A stretch of 47,072 bases of DNA from Pseudomonadota bacterium. GTDB lineage: Bacteria; Pseudomonadota; Alphaproteobacteria; Rhizobiales; Rhizobiaceae. The translations under genes were made by a program, and so were the position numbers. Positions 34,015 to 42,163 of this stretch are shown one piece after another. Every line of letters starts with the position of its first letter. The first letter of the stretch is position 1. The stretch is from the NCBI GenBank assembly GCA_023435335.1, contig JAEYRU010000257.1, forward strand, positions 1-47,072, read 5' to 3'. The notes beneath the pieces were generated by a model, which searched no databases, was not told the DNA's origin, and saw nothing but the letters and a program-made list of their open reading frames with translations.

Positions 34015-35200
34015 GCGAGACAAGCCCGATCAGGAACAGGCCGGCGAGCGCCGTCGCCGCCATCACGTAGAAGCCACCGACGCCGAGGTTCGCGTAAAGG
34101 GGACCGGATGCGAGCGTGACCAGGCCCATCGCGAGCCCGTTGCCGAAGAATACGAGGCCCTGCGCGGTTCCCATCTTTTCCTCGCCGATCATCTCGGCCA
34201 CCATCTTGGGAACGCCGAGCAGGATGAGCCCCGTGGACAGCGAATGGAGTGCCTGAGCCGCCAGGAAGGCCGCTGCATTTCCATCGAGAACCTGACCGAT
34301 GAGCGGGAAGAACATCCAGCGCACCAGCGCTGCGACGCCGGCTATGCCAAGGATTGCCGGGGCCGAGAAACGGCCGAGGAGCCGCTGGTAAACGAGCATC
34401 ATGCCGATTTCGGCCACCACGCCTCCGGCCCAGAGCATGCCGATAGTCGTCTCGTCGATGCCCGTGGACTTCCAGTAGATCGTGCCGAAGCTGTAGAGGA
34501 AGCCATGACTGGCGTTGATCAGCGCCGCGCCGCCGATGAACAGCAGAAAGCGGCGGGTCAGCATCGAACCCGGCGCGTCCCGCAGCTTGGCGGCGGAGAG
34601 CGGCGACGGCTGGCGCGGCGGTCCGAGCCTCGGCGCGAAAAGGCTGGCGCCGACGCCAACCGAGAGACCGGCCGCGAGGATGATCGGAACGGCCGATGCG
34701 CCGGCATAGCCGAGTATGGCGCCGCCCCCGATATTCGCGGCGAGAAAGGCGATGGAGCCCCACTTGCGCATGCTTGCGTAATCAGCACCGAACCGGCGGA
34801 CACCCGACAGCGCCAGCGAATCGGCCAGCGGCGAATGCGGGGTCCACACAATCTGGATCGCAATCGAAAGCCCCAGCACCAGCGCGTAGCTCGGGGGCAG
34901 CATGTACCCCAGCGACAACACGGCGGTGGTTGCCATTACTGCGATCAGCACATTGGCACGGTCCTTCACCCTGTCAGCAAAGGCCGTTATGAACGGAGTC
35001 GTCGCCAGCCGCAGGAACATGGGCGCGGACAGGAGGAATGCGATCTCCGTCGCGCTGAACCCGCTTTGCTCGAGCCAGAGCGGAAAATACGGGAGATGAA
35101 TGCCTACCGGCAGATAGATCGCGGCATACAGCAGGCCCATCCGAAGCTCGAAATGCGGCGGCTTAACGAAGAAGTCGGACGATAGGGCCGGAGCGGCCAT
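33980..35200 (-). CDS. MFS transporter (HppT/3-phenylpropionate-like MFS_1_like family)
   Basis: 406 residues with about 12 membrane helices and a central cytoplasmic loop (RLGPPRQPSPLSAAKLRDAPGS). The short PAPFELRMGLLYAAIYLPVGIHLPYFPLWLEQ-like start and FADRVKDRANVL motif are typical of the HppT/NupG-like MFS_1_like branch, whose members carry aromatic acids or sugars. Substrate unknown here. ATG at 35200 is chosen over a more upstream ATG. The 3' end overlaps the 3' end of the dgcA-like gene tail-to-tail. Confidence 0.85.
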   Translation of the reverse strand: MAAPALSSDFFVKPPHFELRMGLLYAAIYLPVGIHLPYFPLWLEQSGFSATEIAFLLSAPMFLRLATTPFITAFADRVKDRANVLIAVMATTAVLSLGYMLPPSYALVLGLSIAIQIVWTPHSPLADSLALSGVRRFGADYASMRKWGSIAFLAANIGGGAILGYAGASAVPIILAAGLSVGVGASLFAPRLGPPRQPSPLSAAKLRDAPGSMLTRRFLLFIGGAALINASHGFLYSFGTIYWKSTGIDETTIGMLWAGGVVAEIGMMLVYQRLLGRFSAPAILGIAGVAALVRWMFFPLIGQVLDGNAAAFLAAQALHSLSTGLILLGVPKMVAEMIGEEKMGTAQGLVFFGNGLAMGLVTLASGPLYANLGVGGFYVMAATALAGLFLIGLVSLSPRAPERGER

Positions 35201-35301
35201 CAGGGTTCCTGTCGGGCGAGCGCGCGGCCGAATGCACGCAGGCCACGCGCTTACCATGCTCATGGCCCGGGTGAAACCGCTGATTTCAACCGTTTAAGCC
35301 G

Positions 35302-36150
35302 TCAGGCTGCCTCCGCCTTTTCCGGCAGGGAACGGCCCTGGGCTTCGGGCAGGGCGACCGGCGCCCGCCGGATGCGATTGCGCGCGGGCTGCGGCAGTGC
35401 TGCGGCCGTCGGCCAGCGCAGGATGTTGAAATTGCCATCGTGGTCCTCGGCGATCGCCGTGCAACTCTCCACCCAATCGCCGCTGTTCATGTAGCTGATG
35501 CCGCCGATCATTTCGATCGTAGCGTGGTGGATGTGGCCGCAGATCACGCCGTCGACCTGACTGCGCCGCGCCTCGTCAGCGACCAGGCCCTGGAAGGCCG
35601 AGATGAAGTTGACAGCCTTCTTTACGCGCACCTTAGCCCATGAGGAGAAGGACCAGTAAGGCATCCCCAGCATACGCCGGCACAAGGCAACGATGCGATT
35701 AGCGACTATGGAGGCGTCGTAGGCCTTGTCGCCGAGATAGGCGAGCCAGCGCACCGAGTGCACGATCGAATCGAACTGGTCGCCGTGGATGACGAGATAT
35801 TTGCGGCCGTCCGCGGCCTCGTGCACCACGCGGTCAGCAACGACGATCCCGCCGAAATGGATGCCCTGGAAGCCGCGCAGGAACTCGTCGTGGTTGCCGG
35901 CGACGTAGACGATCTCGGTACCCTTGCGCGCCTGCCGCAACAGCTTCTGCACCACGTCGTTATGCGCTTGCGGCCAATGCCAGCTCCGTGTCAGCCGCCA
36001 GCCATCGACGATGTCGCCGACGAGATAGATCGTATCCGCCTCGTTGTGCCGCAGAAAGTCGATGAGATATTCGGCTTTGGCCGGCTTGGAGCCGAGGTGC
36101 ACGTCGGAAATGAAAAGCGTGCGGTGGCGGCGCGGTCGCTCGTCGCTCAT
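35302..36150 (-). CDS. LpxH-like metallophosphoesterase (UDP-2,3-diacylglucosamine diphosphatase family)
   Basis: About 282 residues from MSDERPRRHR; a start 16 codons earlier is possible. Calcineurin-type metal ligands: DVH (Asp16, His18), GDIVDG (Asp46), GNHDE (Asn86, His87), HGD and GHIHH. This COG2908 family includes LpxH, which cleaves UDP-2,3-diacylglucosamine in lipid A synthesis. Many alphaproteobacteria use the unrelated LpxI for that step, so this protein may have another phosphodiester substrate. The C terminus is Pro/Arg-rich and longer than E. coli LpxH (240). Neighbours give no direct lipid A context. Confidence 0.85.
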   Translation of the reverse strand: MSDERPRRHRTLFISDVHLGSKPAKAEYLIDFLRHNEADTIYLVGDIVDGWRLTRSWHWPQAHNDVVQKLLRQARKGTEIVYVAGNHDEFLRGFQGIHFGGIVVADRVVHEAADGRKYLVIHGDQFDSIVHSVRWLAYLGDKAYDASIVANRIVALCRRMLGMPYWSFSSWAKVRVKKAVNFISAFQGLVADEARRSQVDGVICGHIHHATIEMIGGISYMNSGDWVESCTAIAEDHDGNFNILRWPTAAALPQPARNRIRRAPVALPEAQGRSLPEKAEAA

Positions 36151-36198
36151 TGGGGCGTTCCCGGCTGGTGGCGGACGCGCCTCTATCGCTCGATTCAT

Positions 36199-36214
36199 GT
36201 CACAGTCGTGTGAC
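36199..36214. repeat. Short palindrome with N4 centre
   Basis: GTCACA-GTCG-TGTGAC, perfect six-base arms, immediately upstream of the LpxH-like gene. It is followed at 36215-36234 by a second hairpin (GGCCGGCC arms, CGAG loop) just past the VOC gene stop. Either a terminator pair for the VOC gene without T tract, or an operator for the downstream gene. Confidence 0.35.
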
Positions 36215-36248
36215 GGCCGGCCCGAGGGCCGGCCTTCGGCGGCAGAAT

Positions 36249-37082
36249 TCAGGTCGCCGGGCTTATGCGCACCGCCGTGCCCCAGGGATCCATGACTTCC
36301 CTTCGGTCTTTGGCATGCGCCGACGCCAGCTCGACGAAATTCAGTCCGCTCGTATCCGGGCTACGTGAGGCCGCGCCGCGGCTCTGCCAGACGTTCGCAC
36401 CAATGTGGTGGTGATAGCCGCCGGACGACAAGAAGACCGCGGCATTGCCGTAATGCACCATCGTGTCGAGGCCGATCGTGTCGTTCCACCAGGCTTCGGC
36501 GACGGCGATGTCGCCCACGCGCAGATGGACATGACCGATCACGCTGCCTACTGGCGCACCCTTCCAACCGATATCGTCTCCGCTCAATTCGCCGAGCAGT
36601 CCGCGGAAGTCCAACGGCTCGGTCGCCATCTGGATCTGGCCGTCCGCAGACGGCCATTTCTCCTTGGCACGGTCGGCGTAGATCTCGATGCCGTTGCCGT
36701 CCGGATCGGTGAGATAGAGGGCTTCGCTCACCAGGTGATCGGAAGCTCCGTCGAGACGTATCCCGTTCTCCGTCGCGTAACCGACCCAGCGGGCCAGATC
36801 CTTTCGTGACGGCAACAGGAATGCCGTATGGTAGAGCCCGGCACTTCTGGGATTATCCGGCTTCAGGGCCTGCGATCCCTCAATCTCAAGCAACTCCCGC
36901 CCGGCCACGCCGAGCGAGACACTGTCCGCGCCCCGACCGGTTTCCTCCAGCCCGAGCAGCGCCTTGTAGAACTCGGCGAGTTGCTCGGCATCTCCCGATC
37001 TCAAGCCCACGCGCGCGACATGAATCGGCGTCGTCGCCGCAAACGGCAGTTCAGTGGCTCTTTTTTCCATCACGGCGGACAT
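36249..37082 (-). CDS. VOC-family (CatE-like) dioxygenase/glyoxalase protein
   Basis: 277 residues with two tandem VOC modules, each about 110 residues. Module 1: HVARVGLRSGDAEQLAEFY, GLYHTAFLLPSR, LYLTDPDGNGIEIYADR. Module 2: IGHVHLRVGDIAVAEAWW, YHHHIGANVW, and DPWGTAVRI at the end. His/Glu residues in these motifs would bind one metal. The pattern matches the CatE-like catechol 2,3-dioxygenase group (COG2514), but aromatic catabolic neighbours are lacking, so substrate is uncertain. GGAG sits 7 bases before the start. Divergent from the RBBP9-like hydrolase. Confidence 0.87.
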   Translation of the reverse strand: MSAVMEKRATELPFAATTPIHVARVGLRSGDAEQLAEFYKALLGLEETGRGADSVSLGVAGRELLEIEGSQALKPDNPRSAGLYHTAFLLPSRKDLARWVGYATENGIRLDGASDHLVSEALYLTDPDGNGIEIYADRAKEKWPSADGQIQMATEPLDFRGLLGELSGDDIGWKGAPVGSVIGHVHLRVGDIAVAEAWWNDTIGLDTMVHYGNAAVFLSSGGYHHHIGANVWQSRGAASRSPDTSGLNFVELASAHAKDRREVMDPWGTAVRISPAT

Positions 37083-37257
37083 GATCTCGCTCCGATACTC
37101 TCTGTTGCGAAGAAGATCGCCCCTCCCGGGCCGGGTTACAAGTTCGGTCGCCGCGACACGCTGTTCGCTATTTCAGAACGATCCGCATCGCTCTGTTCAT
37201 TGCCAATGCTTATCGACATTCCTTGCAGCCGCCTTCGCTGGTCGCTACATCGCCGTC

Positions 37258-37809
37258 ATGAAAGTCAGGGAAGCCGACATCTTGATCGTGCCAGGCCAGT
37301 CGAACTCCGGCCCGGCACACTGGCAGAGCCGCTGGCAGGAGCGGCTGTCAACCGCGCGCCGCGTGGAGCAGGCGGACTGGGAGGTCCCCGAACCCGGCGC
37401 TTGGGCCGCCGCTATCGCGGAGGCTGTGAACGAGGCCGAGCGCCCGGTCGTCCTGGTGGCGCACTCGTTGGGCGTTCCCGCGACCATCCAGGCTCTTCCG
37501 GCCTTCAGGCAGCGCGTTGCCGGAGGCTTCTTCGTCGCGCCGCCCGATGTTCAGGCATCTGCGGGGAAACCGGAATGGCTCTCGCCATTTGGTCCGTACC
37601 CCAACGATCCGCTGCCTTTCCCTTCGCTGATGATCGCGAGTCGCAATGACCCGTGGTGCGACTATGGGGTCGCCGAGGATATCGCAGCCGCCTGGGGCTC
37701 GCTTCTGATCGATGCTGGAGAAGCGGGCCACATCAATGCCGACGCCGGCTACGGGCCGTGGCCGGAAGGCACGATGGTATTCGCTCAGTTCCTGTCCCGA
37801 CTTCGTTGA
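37258..37809 (+). CDS. RBBP9/YdeN-family serine hydrolase
   Basis: 183 residues, DUF1234-like single-domain alpha/beta hydrolase. PGQSNSGPAHWQSRW at the N terminus, nucleophile Ser70 in VAHSLG, acid in ASRNDPWC and base His in GEAGHINADAGYG, all family hallmarks. The frame is open 68 codons upstream but lacks homology; MKVREADILIVPGQ at 37258 is the true start. It converges with the aldolase gene, one base between the stops. Substrate unknown. Confidence 0.9.
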   Translation: MKVREADILIVPGQSNSGPAHWQSRWQERLSTARRVEQADWEVPEPGAWAAAIAEAVNEAERPVVLVAHSLGVPATIQALPAFRQRVAGGFFVAPPDVQASAGKPEWLSPFGPYPNDPLPFPSLMIASRNDPWCDYGVAEDIAAAWGSLLIDAGEAGHINADAGYGPWPEGTMVFAQFLSRLR

Positions 37810-37810
37810 C

Positions 37811-38578
37811 TTAGGTGATCGTAGCTTTCGCCTGGCCGATCAGCGCCCTAGCGCCTTCCGCCATCAGCCGAGCCTCGGCGCCGATGGCGAAGAACCGGTA
37901 GCCCATCGCGGCGAAACGCCCGGCAACGGAGACATCAACCAGGTAGGTGCCCGCGTGCTTGCCGGCCCCGCGGGCTTTGGTCGCAATATGCGCGATCGCC
38001 TCCATCATGTCCTCGAGGGTCGGCGCGATCCTCTTGCCACCCGTCCACGCAATCGACAGGTCCGATGGACCGACGAAGACGCCGTCTATGCCCGGCACGG
38101 CCAGAATGTCGTCCAGCGCCTCGAAGGCCTGACGCGTCTCGATCATTGCGATTGCCATTGTATTGCGGTTGCCTTCGGCGAGCAGCGTCGGTCCATCGCC
38201 GCCGCGCCGGGCCAGCGCAAATGACGCACCCCACGAGCGTTCACCCAACGGCGGATATTTCATTGCCGCGGCGAAGGCCCTTGCATCGTCGGCCGAGTTG
38301 ATCATCGGCGCGATCACCGCGTCGGCACCGAAATCGAGCGCCCGGCTCGCCATGTCGTTGCGGCCGACCGGAATGCGAACCACGGCTGGCTTTCCAGCCG
38401 ATATGATCGGACCGATGCTGCGTAGCACGCTTTCGTCGCTGTGGCCGCCATGCTGCATATCGAGCGTCACCGTGTCGAAGGACGAGGTGCAGAGCGCCTC
38501 GATCGTCAACGGCTCCGGCAAGCTGGACCAGGCCGTGAAGATCGTGTCTCCGGCCGCGAAACGAGCAGCAAGCGTCAT
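37811..38578 (-). CDS. HpcH/HpaI-family aldolase
   Basis: 255 residues, class II pyruvate aldolase fold. Conserved LDMQHGGH with catalytic His43, Arg68 in VVRIP, metal ligands Glu147 (AMIET) and Asp173 (GVFVGPSDLS). It cleaves 2-oxo-4-hydroxy acids such as 4-hydroxy-2-oxoheptanedioate, or their relatives; the natural substrate is not clear. A strong AGGAAGGGGGG stands before the ATG. It follows the DUF1476 gene on the same strand, separated by a terminator. Confidence 0.9.
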   Translation of the reverse strand: MTLAARFAAGDTIFTAWSSLPEPLTIEALCTSSFDTVTLDMQHGGHSDESVLRSIGPIISAGKPAVVRIPVGRNDMASRALDFGADAVIAPMINSADDARAFAAAMKYPPLGERSWGASFALARRGGDGPTLLAEGNRNTMAIAMIETRQAFEALDDILAVPGIDGVFVGPSDLSIAWTGGKRIAPTLEDMMEAIAHIATKARGAGKHAGTYLVDVSVAGRFAAMGYRFFAIGAEARLMAEGARALIGQAKATIT

Positions 38579-38607
38579 AAGCCCCCCCTTCCTCAATGTG
38601 GCGATAA

Positions 38608-38636
38608 TGAAAGCCGCCCGGCGGGGGCGGCTTTCA
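38608..38636 (-). terminator. Terminator of the DUF1476 gene
   Basis: Perfect 12-bp stem (38608-38619 with 38625-38636, five-base loop), T-rich after it on the minus strand (TTTCATTATC). It lies between DUF1476 and the aldolase gene. Confidence 0.75.
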
Positions 38637-38654
38637 GCGGCCAGTCGCCTCTTC

Positions 38655-38975
38655 TCAGGAATTGCGTATCTGGTCGACCGCTTCGGCCAACAGGTCTTCC
38701 ATCTGGCGCCGAATCTGGTGATCCGACTGCTGCACTCCCGCTGCGTCGAAATCGCCACGTACCTTGCGAAAGACGTCCTCGTCGCCAGCTTCCTCGAAAT
38801 CGGCCTTCACGACTTCTCTGGCATAGGCTTCCGCGTCGTCGCCGCTTTTTCCGAGCTTCTCCGCAGCCCACAGGCCAAGCAGCTTGTTGCGCCGCGCCAG
38901 CGCCTTGAACCTCAGTTCCTCGTCGTGGGCGAATTTCCTTTCGAAACCGTCCTCGCGATCCTTCATGCTGCTCAT
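38655..38975 (-). CDS. F1-ATPase inhibitor zeta subunit (DUF1476)
   Basis: 106 residues, all helical, charged: MSSMKDREDGFERKFAHDEELRFKALARRNKLLG then VKADFEEAGDEDVFRKVRGDF. PF07345 members are the zeta subunit of alphaproteobacterial F1FO-ATPase, first found in Paracoccus denitrificans, which blocks ATP hydrolysis by inserting an N-terminal inhibitory helix. In some Rhizobiales zeta is weakly inhibitory. Start ATG at 38975 gives the family length. It is divergent from purC, an arrangement widespread in Rhizobiales. Confidence 0.93.
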   Translation of the reverse strand: MSSMKDREDGFERKFAHDEELRFKALARRNKLLGLWAAEKLGKSGDDAEAYAREVVKADFEEAGDEDVFRKVRGDFDAAGVQQSDHQIRRQMEDLLAEAVDQIRNS

Positions 38976-39142
38976 GGCAGTTCCTCCGGTCTGGAATGGA
39001 ATCCTGTAGCCAGTATGGGCTCGGCCTGCACAAACCAAAAGGCCGTTTCGCGGTCAAGTTGGTGGACGCCGATATCGGTGCGGCAATTCGCGTTTGGAAG
39101 CGGTTGACGAGACGAAATGCGGATTGAGCACCGCCGGGTATT

Positions 39143-39166
39143 GCGATAGAGACCGCGATTGAGACC
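39143..39166 (+). repeat. Tandem 12-bp repeat upstream of purC
   Basis: GCGATAGAGACC (39143-39154) is followed without gap by GCGATTGAGACC (39155-39166), 11 of 12 identical. It lies 67-90 bp before the purC ATG and may be a paired operator. Confidence 0.4.
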
Positions 39167-39232
39167 TTGCGGCCATCCTAAGGCCGCGCCATGCGTGGCA
39201 GCACCTCCTGCCACCGGAAACCAGAGAGTGCC

Positions 39233-40027
39233 ATGAATCGCAGGCGCCGTATCTACGAAGGAAAGGCGAAGATCCTCTATGAGGGGCCGGAGCCCGGCAC
39301 GCTGATCCAGTTTTTCAAGGACGACGCCACCGCCTTCAACAAGAAGAAGCACGAGGTGGTGGATGGCAAGGGTGTGCTCAACAACCGGATCTCCGAGCAT
39401 ATTTTCACCCATCTGAACCGGATGGGCATCCCGACCCACTTCATCCGCCGTCTCAACATGCGCGAGCAGCTGATCAAGGAAGTCGAGATGATCCCGCTGG
39501 AGATCGTGGTGCGCAACGTCGCGGCGGGATCTTTGGCCAAGCGGCTCGGCATCGAGGAAGGCACGGTGCTGCCGCGCTCTATCATCGAATTCTATTACAA
39601 AGCCGACGCGCTGGACGATCCGCTTGTCACCGAAGAACATGTCACTGCCTTCGGCTGGGCAAGCCCGCAGGAGATCGACGACATCATGGCCTTGGCCATC
39701 AGGGTCAACGACTTCCTCTCCGGCCTTTTCCTCGGGGTCGGCATCCAACTCGTCGACTTCAAGATCGAATGCGGCCGCCTGTGGGAAGGCGACATGATGC
39801 GCATCGTCGTCGCCGACGAAATCTCGCCGGATTCCTGCCGCTTGTGGGACGTGGCGACGCAGGACAAGCTCGACAAGGACCGTTTCCGGCGCGACATGGG
39901 CGGGCTCGTCGAGGCTTACCAGGAGGTCGCGCGCCGGCTGGGCATCATGAACGAAAACGAGCCGCCCCGTCCGGCGGGGCCGGTGCTGGTCAGCTCCAAC
40001 AACGACGACAAGGGCAGCGTTCACTGA
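39233..40027 (+). CDS. purC: Phosphoribosylaminoimidazole-succinocarboxamide synthase
   Basis: Joins aspartate to CAIR in the eighth step of purine synthesis. 264 residues. IYEGKAKILY at the start is the SAICAR synthetase nucleotide loop; EIVVRNVAAGSLAKR and LVDFKIECGR are signature motifs, followed by VVADEISPDSCRLWD. The frame opens at an earlier ATG (39191), but MNRRRRIYEGKAK at 39233 with AGAGAG upstream is the usual start. First of purC-purS-purQ-(two genes)-purL, followed 43 bp later by purS. Confidence 0.97.
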   Translation: MNRRRRIYEGKAKILYEGPEPGTLIQFFKDDATAFNKKKHEVVDGKGVLNNRISEHIFTHLNRMGIPTHFIRRLNMREQLIKEVEMIPLEIVVRNVAAGSLAKRLGIEEGTVLPRSIIEFYYKADALDDPLVTEEHVTAFGWASPQEIDDIMALAIRVNDFLSGLFLGVGIQLVDFKIECGRLWEGDMMRIVVADEISPDSCRLWDVATQDKLDKDRFRRDMGGLVEAYQEVARRLGIMNENEPPRPAGPVLVSSNNDDKGSVH

Positions 40028-40070
40028 ACCGCCCGCCCAGATACGAACCGCTGATAGGGAGCCCGCCGAG

Positions 40071-40316
40071 GTGATCAAGGCCCGCGTAACCGTAACCCTC
40101 AAGAACGGCGTGCTTGACCCCCAGGGCAAGGCCATCGAGGGCGCGTTGAAGACGCTCGGCTTCGATGGCGTGGGCAGCGTACGCCAGGGCAAGGTCTTCG
40201 ACATCGAGATCGAGGGCGCGGACAGGACAACGGCCGAGACGGCGCTCAGGAAGATGAGCGACAAGCTGCTCGCCAATACGGTGATCGAGAATTTCCATGT
40301 GGAACTCGTCGGCTGA
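40071..40316 (+). CDS. purS: Phosphoribosylformylglycinamidine synthase subunit PurS
   Basis: 81 residues starting at a GTG. PurS dimerises and bridges PurQ to PurL in the three-part FGAR amidotransferase of Bacillus-type organisms. KARVTVTLKNGVLDPQGKAIEGALKTLGF is the family signature. PurQ follows 116 bp downstream; nothing is seen in that gap. Confidence 0.95.
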   Translation: MIKARVTVTLKNGVLDPQGKAIEGALKTLGFDGVGSVRQGKVFDIEIEGADRTTAETALRKMSDKLLANTVIENFHVELVG

Positions 40317-40432
40317 GCCGACCAGCCTGCTGCCAGCGAGAGACGTGCGCGCCGCGTCGGCCGGACTCTTCGCGCTCGCCGCTGCTGCTAGCGCCAGGCA
40401 CGTCGGCCCGCTACTGTTGAGGAGCCCTTGAG

Positions 40433-41101
40433 ATGAAGTCCGCCGTCGTCCTCCTGCCCGGCCTCAATCGCGACCGCGACATGATCGCCGCGCTGACGAA
40501 GATTTCGGGCCAGCGGCCGCTCACAGTCTGGCAGACCGATACGGAAATCCCGGATGTCGATCTCATCGTGGTGCCAGGCGGCTTCTCATATGGCGACTAC
40601 CTGCGCTGCGGCGCGATCGCGGCCCGCATGCCGGCAATCCGGGCGGTGAAGGAGAAGGCCGACAAGGGGGTTATGGTGCTGGGGGTCTGCAACGGCTTCC
40701 AGATCCTGCTGGAGGCAGGCCTGCTCCCTGGCGCGCTGATGCGCAACGCCTCGCTCAAATTCGTCTGCCGCGAAGTGAAGCTCGAGGTTGCCAACGCGAA
40801 CACGGCCTTCACCCGCAGTTACAAGCCCGGCCAGATCATCCGCTGCCCGGTCGCGCACCACGACGGCAACTATTTCGCCGATCCCGAGACGCTGGCCCGC
40901 ATCGAAGGGGAAGGACAGGTGGTTTTCCGTTATGCCGAGGGCACGAACCCCAACGGCTCGATCAACGACATCGCCGGCATCGTCAACGCTCACGGCAACG
41001 TGCTGGGCCTGATGCCGCACCCGGAAAACCTCATCGAGGCCGCGCACGGCGGTAGTGACGGGCGCCCGCTCTTCGAAAGCGTGCTGGGACTGGCGGCGTG
41101 A
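40433..41101 (+). CDS. purQ: Phosphoribosylformylglycinamidine synthase subunit PurQ
   Basis: Glutaminase subunit that feeds ammonia to PurL. 222 residues, class I glutamine amidotransferase. Nucleophile Cys86 in GVCNGFQ, catalytic His and Glu in LMPHPENL near the C terminus, and IVVPGGFSYGDYLRCGAIAA at 45-64. GGAG lies upstream of the ATG. Its TGA overlaps the next gene's GTG by four bases (GTGA). Confidence 0.97.
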   Translation: MKSAVVLLPGLNRDRDMIAALTKISGQRPLTVWQTDTEIPDVDLIVVPGGFSYGDYLRCGAIAARMPAIRAVKEKADKGVMVLGVCNGFQILLEAGLLPGALMRNASLKFVCREVKLEVANANTAFTRSYKPGQIIRCPVAHHDGNYFADPETLARIEGEGQVVFRYAEGTNPNGSINDIAGIVNAHGNVLGLMPHPENLIEAAHGGSDGRPLFESVLGLAA

Positions 41102-41505
41102 GGGGCGCGCGACGCACCGCGCCGCTGATCCTGGTTGTCGCTGGCGCGCTGGCGGGTTGCCAGTCCGCCGTCGAGCCTCCTCCGGCGGCCGGCAAGAGCG
41201 CCGCCTTGCGCAACATGGAACAGGTCGCCATAGCCGCCCACCGATGCTGGTTCGCTAGCCGGGACCCGGCTTTTGCCGGCTACAGCTTCGCCAACGAACT
41301 CAATTCCTTCTCCGGCCGCCCGCGCTTCCTGCTCGTGCCGAGGGGAAATTTCGGCGGGAAGCCGCTGCTGGTCGTGCAGGCGGAGGGCCCGGCCGGGCAG
41401 GTCAGCGCCTTCGGTCCGCTGCTCGACGGGGCTGATGGCCCCCGCATCGCCGCCGACGTGCGGCGCTGGGCAGGAGGCTCCCAGAACTGCGCCGGGGTGG
41501 CCTGA
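41098..41505 (+). CDS. Small lipoprotein within the pur operon
   Basis: 135 residues starting at the GTG that overlaps the purQ stop. The lipobox is LAGC (Cys21), so it is an inner- or outer-membrane lipoprotein after processing. The mature part is basic-acid balanced, with RCWFASRDPAFAGYSFANELNSFSGRPRFLLVP and one further Cys near the end. I do not recognise a named family. Tight overlap with purQ and a one-base gap to the next gene show that it is translated from the pur message. Its link to purine metabolism is unknown. Confidence 0.8.
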   Translation: MRGARRTAPLILVVAGALAGCQSAVEPPPAAGKSAALRNMEQVAIAAHRCWFASRDPAFAGYSFANELNSFSGRPRFLLVPRGNFGGKPLLVVQAEGPAGQVSAFGPLLDGADGPRIAADVRRWAGGSQNCAGVA

Positions 41506-41506
41506 C

Positions 41507-42163
41507 GTGCTTGGGCGGGCGCTGCAGCTGGCGGGGATCGTGCTTGGTCCCATCGGCCTGGCGCTGCATTTCTACGTCGCCCTGCAGTATGGCGCAGCCA
41601 ACGGTTACAGCGTTGCCGGCTCGGTCGTCTTCTACCTCAGCTTCTTCACGATCCAGACCCATATACTGGTGGTGCTGGTCTACTGGGCCGCCCTGCCCGG
41701 CGCTCCCGCCTTCCTTGCTCCATTTGGCGGAGTGCGCATCAAGGCCGCGCTCATCGTCGCGATGAGCGTGGTTTCAGTCGTCTATATGGTCGCTCTGCAG
41801 AACCTGTGGGACCCGCAGGGAGTTGCCTATGCGGGCGATCTGATCCTGCACTACCTGGCGCCCGCGATATTCCTTGCCTGGTGGCTCGTGGCAGGCCGCG
41901 ACGGCAGCTTGCGTTTCCGCGACCTGCCCTGGTTCGCTGTCTTCCCCCTCGCCTATTTCGCCTATGTCATGGCGCGAGCAGAAATCGCCGGCGAGGTGCC
42001 CTATCCATTCCTCGACTATACGCAACTCGGCCTCGCCGGCCTCCTCCGCTCGGTCTTGTCCATACTCGTTCTTTTCCTCGGCTTCGGGGCGGTCTATGTG
42101 CTGGTCGACCGCTCGCTGCGTGACCCCCGCTCTCCAGACCTCAGGCCCCGCCGCAATCCATGA
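41507..42163 (+). CDS. Pr6Pr-family membrane protein
   Basis: 218 residues with six predicted helices, starting at GTG 41507 (one base after the lipoprotein stop). The wording FYLSFFTIQTHILVVLVYW and LILHYLAPAIFLAWWLVAG is that of the Pr6Pr (six-transmembrane, bacterial) group. Function unknown. The start chosen begins MLGRALQLAGIVLGPIGLALHFY. Its TGA overlaps the purL ATG by four bases (ATGA), so translation is coupled to purL. Confidence 0.85.
   Translation: MLGRALQLAGIVLGPIGLALHFYVALQYGAANGYSVAGSVVFYLSFFTIQTHILVVLVYWAALPGAPAFLAPFGGVRIKAALIVAMSVVSVVYMVALQNLWDPQGVAYAGDLILHYLAPAIFLAWWLVAGRDGSLRFRDLPWFAVFPLAYFAYVMARAEIAGEVPYPFLDYTQLGLAGLLRSVLSILVLFLGFGAVYVLVDRSLRDPRSPDLRPRRNP

Noticed and set aside
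36215..36234. Hairpin after the VOC gene taken as an intrinsic terminator
   Set aside because: The GC stem is good, but there is no T tract on the minus strand, so I list it only as part of the nearby palindrome entry.
38972..40276. A 434-codon minus-strand frame covering purC and purS
   Set aside because: Antisense shadow of purC with low-complexity composition; no start signal or domain.
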